From contig NZ_CANTJS010000032.1 of NCBI RefSeq assembly GCF_947654275.1, positions 1 to 34,681 of the forward strand: a DNA stretch of 34,681 bases, read 5' to 3'. The position numbers and the translations under genes are program-made. This DNA is from an uncultured Oscillibacter sp. GTDB lineage: Bacteria; Bacillota; Clostridia; Oscillospirales; Oscillospiraceae. The notes beneath the pieces are model-generated. The model worked only from the letters and a program-made list of their open reading frames with translations. It made no database searches and had not been told where the DNA came from. Shown here in pieces: positions 29,501 through 34,681 of the stretch; the stretch's first letter is position 1; every line of letters begins with the position of its first letter.

Positions 29501-30157
29501 TTAAACCTCCAGCCGGTAGCCCACCTTATACACCGCCACCAGGCGGCTGGCCAGCCCCAGTTTTTTCCGCATCCGCTGGATGTGGAGGTCCACGGTGCGG
29601 CTGTCCCCCAGGAACTCCTCTCCCCAGACCCGCTCATAAATGCGGTCCCGGTAAAGGGCAATGTTCTTGTTCTGGAGGAACAGCAGCAAAAGGTCGTATT
29701 CCTTGGCCGTCAGGGCCACCGGCTCCCCCGCCCGCCGGACCACCCGGCTGGCGGTGTCGATCTCGATGTCCGGCGGCAGGAAGAGAACCCGGCCCGTCTT
29801 GCCGCAGCGGCGGAGCACTGTTTCTACCCGGGCCAGCAGCTCCATCAGCTCAAAGGGCTTGACGATGTAGTCCTCCGCCCCCAGCCGCAGGCCCTTCACC
29901 CGGTCCTCCAGCTGCCCCTTTGCCGTCAGGAAAATGACCGGCACATCCAGCGTCTTGCAGTACTCCAGCAGCTCATAGCCGTCGGCTCCGGGCAGCATGA
30001 TGTCCAGCAGCGCCAGATCAAAAGGTTCCGCCTCCAGAAGATCCGCGGCGGCGGAACCGTCGGGAGCCCGGACGCAGCGGTAGCCCGCGCCGTCCAGTGC
30101 GGTTTTGATGAGGTTGGCGATGGGGGCCTCATCCTCCGCAATCAGAATTTTATTCAT
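29501..30157 (-). CDS. OmpR-family response regulator
   Basis: A 218-residue regulator. The receiver domain (1-115) has the acidic pair at positions 8-9 (ILIAEDEAP), phospho-accepting Asp52 in LALLDIMLPG, the conserved Thr/Ala in IFLTAKG and lysine in YIVKPF. The C-terminal winged helix (about 125-218) shows LTAKEYDLLLLFLQNKN and the recognition helix SRTVDLHIQRMRKKLG. ATG 30157 with AGAGGTGA 5 bases upstream is preferred to GTG 30166. It heads an operon with the kinase and two membrane proteins. Three CATC-type repeats at 11-bp spacing lie just upstream, the spacing expected for OmpR-family dimers, suggesting autoregulation. Sequence does not assign it firmly to WalR, PhoP or VanR. Confidence 0.93.
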   Translation of the reverse strand: MNKILIAEDEAPIANLIKTALDGAGYRCVRAPDGSAAADLLEAEPFDLALLDIMLPGADGYELLEYCKTLDVPVIFLTAKGQLEDRVKGLRLGAEDYIVKPFELMELLARVETVLRRCGKTGRVLFLPPDIEIDTASRVVRRAGEPVALTAKEYDLLLLFLQNKNIALYRDRIYERVWGEEFLGDSRTVDLHIQRMRKKLGLASRLVAVYKVGYRLEV

Positions 30158-30177
30158 GGTCTTCACCTCTTGGGAAC

Positions 30178-30209
30178 AGTATGCATCCGCGTTCCATCAT
30201 TTTTGCATC
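30178..30209 (-). promoter_or_regulatory. Candidate autoregulated promoter of the two-component operon
   Basis: GCATC (30183-30187), CCATC (30194-30198) and GCATC (30205-30209) start exactly 11 bp apart. On the minus strand they lie just upstream of a possible -10, CATACT (30178-30183), in the place of a -35. This suits an activator-dependent OmpR-type promoter. Confidence 0.5.
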
Positions 30210-30217
30210 GGGGACGG

Positions 30218-30247
30218 CAAAAACCGGAACCGCTCAAGCGGTCCCGG
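30218..30247 (-). terminator. Terminator of the zinc-ribbon gene
   Basis: CCGGAACCGCT (30224-30234) pairs with AGCGGTCCCGG (30237-30247) with one mismatch. The minus strand then reads TTTTTG (30218-30223). It separates the zinc-ribbon gene from the two-component operon. Confidence 0.88.
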
Positions 30248-30267
30248 CTCTTTTGAAAACGGTTCGA

Positions 30268-30651
30268 TTACTCGCCCATGGGCGCGCCGCAGTGGGGGCA
30301 GAACTTGCTGTCGGATTCCGCTCCGCAGATGGGGCACTTCTTGCCGGCGGGGGCCTCCTCAGCCTCCTGGACAGGCTCCTCCCTCACGGGCTTGCTGGCC
30401 TCCAGCTCGGCAATTTTGGCCTTGGAAGCGTTGACGGCGTCCACCGCGCTCTGAATGGCCTCGGGAATTTCTCCTGCGTGCTCGTTCACAAACCACTCGC
30501 CGATAACACGGTAGTTCTTGTCGATTTCCTTCTGCTCTCCCGCAATGGCCACATTGATTTTTACCAGCTCCGCGGCGTCCTTGGTCTGGTTTACGGCCAT
30601 GTCGGCCACATCTTTTACCTTTTTAGTCAGTTCGTCAATGGAAAATGCCAT
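30268..30651 (-). CDS. Small zinc-ribbon protein with helical N-terminus
   Basis: A 127-residue cytoplasmic protein. Residues 1-85 are predicted helical (FSIDELTKKVKDVADMAVNQ; then IGEWFVNEHAGEIPEAIQSA). An acidic linker (EEPVQEAEEAPAG) follows. The C-terminus is a rubredoxin-like zinc ribbon with two CxxC knuckles (CPICG and CPHCG). This helical-plus-ribbon layout is common in clostridial hypothetical proteins. The zinc ribbon suggests protein or nucleic-acid contact, but the function is unknown. ATG 30651 has AAAGGGGATAG 5-6 bases upstream; an ATG at 30669 lacks a ribosome site. It has its own promoter at 30732 and terminator at 30218. Confidence 0.85.
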   Translation of the reverse strand: MAFSIDELTKKVKDVADMAVNQTKDAAELVKINVAIAGEQKEIDKNYRVIGEWFVNEHAGEIPEAIQSAVDAVNASKAKIAELEASKPVREEPVQEAEEAPAGKKCPICGAESDSKFCPHCGAPMGE

Positions 30652-30731
30652 ATCGCTATCCCCTTTCATATTGCAGCCTCACGGCCCTGCTGTTTGAGCG
30701 CTTACCAGGCTTACCGCCTGTCTCCGGGTTC

Positions 30732-30760
30732 AGTATAGCGCACTTTTTCGTCAAACGCAA
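30732..30760 (-). promoter_or_regulatory. Promoter of the zinc-ribbon gene
   Basis: Minus strand: TTGCGT (30755-30760), a 17-bp spacer and TATACT (30732-30737). It lies between the glpK stop and the zinc-ribbon start. Confidence 0.7.
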
Positions 30761-30776
30761 CAGAATTTCCGTATGT

Positions 30777-32276
<1,500 letters not shown>

Positions 32277-32389
32277 AGCTCCTCCTCACGTTCACCGGCA
32301 GGCCGTCTCCCTCAAAAAGCGCGGACAGCGGGCCGGCGGTGTTCTCGGATTTGAAACGGCGGGCGTCTGCGGCCCCCTTTCATATTCCG

Positions 32390-32418
32390 ATTATACACCA
32401 GCCGGCCCGGCCTGTCAT
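32390..32418 (-). promoter_or_regulatory. Promoter of glpK
   Basis: Minus strand: ATGACA (32413-32418), a 17-bp spacer and a perfect TATAAT (32390-32395). The leader is about 107 nt. Confidence 0.8.
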
Positions 32419-32450
32419 GCCTTTTCTGTTTCCGTTCCCGGCGGAAGCGG

Positions 32451-34187
32451 TCAGCTGTCCCGCTCCGCCTTTAAAACGGCCCCTGTCTCCGCGTCGATCT
32501 CGTATTCGTATTCCAGGCCCCCTGCATCGAATTCCACCTCATAGAGATACCGCCCGTCGTCGCAGTCCAGTTCGCACTTCATGTCCCAGGCGTCTCCGGC
32601 GGCGACGCCGGCGTGGCGCAGCGCGGCCGCCTTGGCGGCCTCCATGCCGATGTGGCTGACGTGCCCGCCGCTCTCCGGGTGGTGGGTCCCCGCCGGCTCC
32701 GTGTCCCGCTCTGCCTTCAGCACCGCGCCGCCGGCAGCGGCGATTTCATACTCATATTCCGTGTTCCCGGCCCGGAATTCCAGCTCATAGACCTGAACGC
32801 CGTCCTCCCAGTCCAGCTTCATCTGCTCCATCACAACGTCTGCCGCCTGAACCCCGGCGTGGGCAAAGGCAATCTCCTTGGCCCGCGCCTCGCTGATGGC
32901 CGTTCCCGAGGAGGCGGAAGGCGCAGAGGGCGCGGCAAAGGCTTTCTGCTCGCTCTTCAGCACCGCGCCGTCATAGAGGCCGATCTCATACTCATAGCGG
33001 GCGCTGTCCGTCCCGAATTCCACCTCATAGTGTTCCATCCGGCCCTCGTCATACTCCGCCCAGACGTTGCAGTAGAGGGTCCCGCTCTCCTGGAGCCCGG
33101 CGTGCCGGAGGGCAATGGATTTCGCCTGCGCCTCACCGATGAGGCTTCTGGTTCCGCTTCCCGTCCCGGCCGTGTCCGCCGCCGGTTTCTGAGAGGGCGC
33201 CGGAGCGGTTCCCGGCGTTTCGGTGCTGTCCCCGGCCGTTTGCAGAATATTGGCGGGGCCGGTGAGGACCTCGCCGGTGTAGGCGTCTACCCGGTACTCA
33301 TATTTCAGGTCCTTGTTATGGGGCTGGTAAAGCTCCACTTCATAGTGGGCGGGGATTTCGTCCAGCTCCGCATCCGCCTCCCAGACGAAGGAATCCGTTT
33401 CCAGCACATTGGCGTACGCCTGAGCCGCGAGGGCGGCCTCAGCCATGCCGATGGGCTGGCCCGGCGCGCCGGCGTCCCGGAGCTGCCACAGCTCTTCCAC
33501 GCTCAGCGCCGCCAGGTCCTCAAAGACCAGGCTTCCGTTCAGAGCCTGGATGCTCTGCACCAGAGCGGCCTTGCCGGCGGAAACGCCGGCGGTCCCCGGC
33601 GTCTGCCCGGCGTCGTAGGTCAGCACCTGACTGAGGACTACGGCCTTTTCCACCGCCGCGCTGACGGTCTGGTTCAGCTCTGCTTCCAGACGGCCCGCCC
33701 GCTGGGCGTCGCTGTCCTCCACAGAAATCAGGATGGCGGACCCGGCCTCGGCCAGGTAGCCGTTCTGGAGCAGGGACCCCACAATGGCGTTCACCGCCAC
33801 GTTCAGCTGGGTGCCCTCCAGCTCCATGTCCTTGAGAATGGTCCAGGCGTCGGCGTTCAGGGGCTCGGCAGAGAGCACCCGTTCCTTCCGGTTTACCTGA
33901 AGCTGAATGCTGGGGTTCACATCCAGACTCACCACCGAGGCCACGGTCTGTCCGCTCCTCCAGCCCTGAATACCCGCGCCAAGCCCCACCAGCACCGCCA
34001 GCATGGCGGCGGCAGTCAGGGATACCCAGCGCCTTCTGATTGAGTTCGTCGTCCTGGCGTTCTTCATCTGCTGTTCCTCCTTACGTGGTTCCTCACAGGC
34101 GGACAGAATCCGCTCCAGCGGGTCCGGAGCGGCGTGCTCCGCCGCTGTCCACAAGCGCTGCTTCAGCTTTGTATCTTTTTCAGACAT
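32451..34187 (-). CDS. RsgI-like anti-sigma factor with four PepSY-like repeats
   Basis: A 578-residue single-pass membrane protein. Residues 1-53 are cytoplasmic and would bind the sigma factor. The membrane helix spans about 54-73 (WVSLTAAAMLAVLVGLGAGI). The next segment, VVSLDVNPSIQLQVN, matches the RsgI juxtamembrane domain. In RsgI proteins the Asn-Pro bond in DVNPS is a known autoproteolysis site, and here it is Asn91-Pro92. Four PepSY-like repeats follow, most ending YEYEI-x-x-x-x-GAVLKAE or a close variant. The extracellular repeats probably sense the cell envelope or a protease. ATG 34187 has AGGAGGCGGGA upstream and overlaps the sigma stop by 8 bp. Typical RsgI proteins carry carbohydrate-binding domains instead of PepSY repeats. 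Confidence 0.87.
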   Translation of the reverse strand: MSEKDTKLKQRLWTAAEHAAPDPLERILSACEEPRKEEQQMKNARTTNSIRRRWVSLTAAAMLAVLVGLGAGIQGWRSGQTVASVVSLDVNPSIQLQVNRKERVLSAEPLNADAWTILKDMELEGTQLNVAVNAIVGSLLQNGYLAEAGSAILISVEDSDAQRAGRLEAELNQTVSAAVEKAVVLSQVLTYDAGQTPGTAGVSAGKAALVQSIQALNGSLVFEDLAALSVEELWQLRDAGAPGQPIGMAEAALAAQAYANVLETDSFVWEADAELDEIPAHYEVELYQPHNKDLKYEYRVDAYTGEVLTGPANILQTAGDSTETPGTAPAPSQKPAADTAGTGSGTRSLIGEAQAKSIALRHAGLQESGTLYCNVWAEYDEGRMEHYEVEFGTDSARYEYEIGLYDGAVLKSEQKAFAAPSAPSASSGTAISEARAKEIAFAHAGVQAADVVMEQMKLDWEDGVQVYELEFRAGNTEYEYEIAAAGGAVLKAERDTEPAGTHHPESGGHVSHIGMEAAKAAALRHAGVAAGDAWDMKCELDCDDGRYLYEVEFDAGGLEYEYEIDAETGAVLKAERDS

Positions 34188-34681
34188 CCAATCCCGCCTC
34201 CTTTCCTGCAAGACGCAGTTTTTTGACGGCACGGCTGTATCGGGCCAAAACCGTGCCCAGGGGAAGATCCAGAAGCGCGGCGGTCTCCCGGTGCTTCAGA
34301 CCGCCCAGGGCATGGAGGACGACAATCTGCCGCTCGGTTTCCTCCAGTCCCTCCAGAAGCGCGGAGAGAAGAACCCGGTCCTCGTGGGTGACGGCGGGGG
34401 CAAGGAAAACCGTCCCCTCCAGGTCCAGGGGCTCAAGCTTCGCCTGCCGCCGGCGGCAGTCCAGAGCCAGATTCCGGGTGACGGTCAGCAGCCAGGCCAT
34501 GGGGGTTCCCTGGCCCCTGTAGTTCCCAGCCCCCTGCCAGACCCGGACATAGACATCCTGCATGACATCCTCCGCGTCATGGGCGTTTTTCACGATGGAC
34601 AGCGCCAGAGCATAGACGGTGGGCCGGGTCTGGGCATAGAGAGCCTCAAGCGCCGCCTGTTCCCCGGCGGCGGCACGGGCA
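34180..34681 (-). CDS. Sigma-70 family (ECF/SigI-like) sigma factor, 5' end missing
   Basis: The visible 166 residues run off the right edge at the N-terminus. Region 2 is present (ALEALYAQTRPTVYALALSI, then NAHDAEDVMQDVYVRVWQ, with promoter-melting NYRGQGTPMAWLLTVTRN). Region 4 is complete (LLEGLEETERQIVVLHALGG, then HRETAALLDLPLGTVLARYS as the helix-turn-helix). Reading continues in frame from 34593 to the edge, so the GTG at 34593 is internal, not the start. The stop overlaps the RsgI-like gene start, a standard sigma/anti-sigma pair. The promoter and regulon lie outside the window. Only a short N-terminal portion is likely to be missing. Confidence 0.9.
   Translation of the reverse strand, partial: ARAAAGEQAALEALYAQTRPTVYALALSIVKNAHDAEDVMQDVYVRVWQGAGNYRGQGTPMAWLLTVTRNLALDCRRRQAKLEPLDLEGTVFLAPAVTHEDRVLLSALLEGLEETERQIVVLHALGGLKHRETAALLDLPLGTVLARYSRAVKKLRLAGKEAGLDV

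Noticed and set aside
27820..29862. A 680-codon plus-strand frame opposite the kinase and regulator
   Set aside because: Antisense shadow with biased composition; the kinase motifs on the other strand are unambiguous.

Overview
The window looks like a chromosomal stretch of a GC-rich, low-GC-phylum Gram-positive gut anaerobe (Clostridia, most likely an Oscillospiraceae relative such as the Oscillibacter, Flavonifractor or Lawsonibacter group). The reasons are GC-rich coding sequence with strong AGGAGG-type ribosome sites and sigmaA-type promoters, several Firmicutes-type families (YolD with a Y-family polymerase, an RsgI-like anti-sigma factor, VanY-type carboxypeptidase, stalk-domain secreted proteins), and tRNA genes that encode CCA. 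The species is an inference; no rRNA is present.

Layout. (1) 1-2115: the end of an integrated mobile element. It holds the start of a replication-initiator-like gene running off the left edge, a divergent XRE regulator and a large serine recombinase whose reading frame runs on into flanking DNA. (2) 2277-5072: a large secreted metallophosphoesterase. (3) 5559-11529: a complete type I restriction-modification operon, hsdM-hsdS-hsdR, with an AT-rich mosaic hsdS. (4) 11821-14193: a cysteine-rich small protein with a possible sporulation promoter, a MATE exporter and a 63-residue membrane protein. (5) 14470-18130: an ECF-type sigma factor, its membrane anti-sigma factor and two tandem secreted stalk-domain proteins. 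The same GGGATAC-N15-CGTTTA promoter precedes the sigma gene and the first secreted gene. (6) 18496-22590: tRNA-Ser(GGA), a cation/Ca2+ exchanger with a structured leader, a histidine phosphatase-acetyltransferase fusion, a 59-residue protein, tRNA-Ala(GGC), a stray copy of that tRNA's T-arm, and a small membrane protein. (7) 23161-25091: Y-family DNA polymerase plus YolD-like partner. (8) 25150-30157, minus strand: response regulator, histidine kinase, two tandem paralogous membrane-anchored proteins of unknown family, and a VanY-type D,D-carboxypeptidase. (9) 30268-32276: a zinc-ribbon protein and glycerol kinase. (10) 32451-34681: an RsgI-like anti-sigma factor with four PepSY-like repeats and its sigma factor, cut by the right edge.

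How the genes work together. The most novel-looking unit is the two-component locus at 25150-30209. The kinase is followed by two overlapping, related single-membrane-span proteins, an arrangement like WalRK-YycH-YycI but with no recognisable YycH/YycI sequence. An 11-bp periodic repeat, consensus TGCATC, lies just upstream of both the response regulator and vanY, suggesting an autoregulated cell-wall stress circuit. The second coherent unit is the ECF circuit at 14398-18130, where the promoter sequence itself links the sigma factor to its secreted targets. Both functional readings are inferences from sequence and need experimental support.
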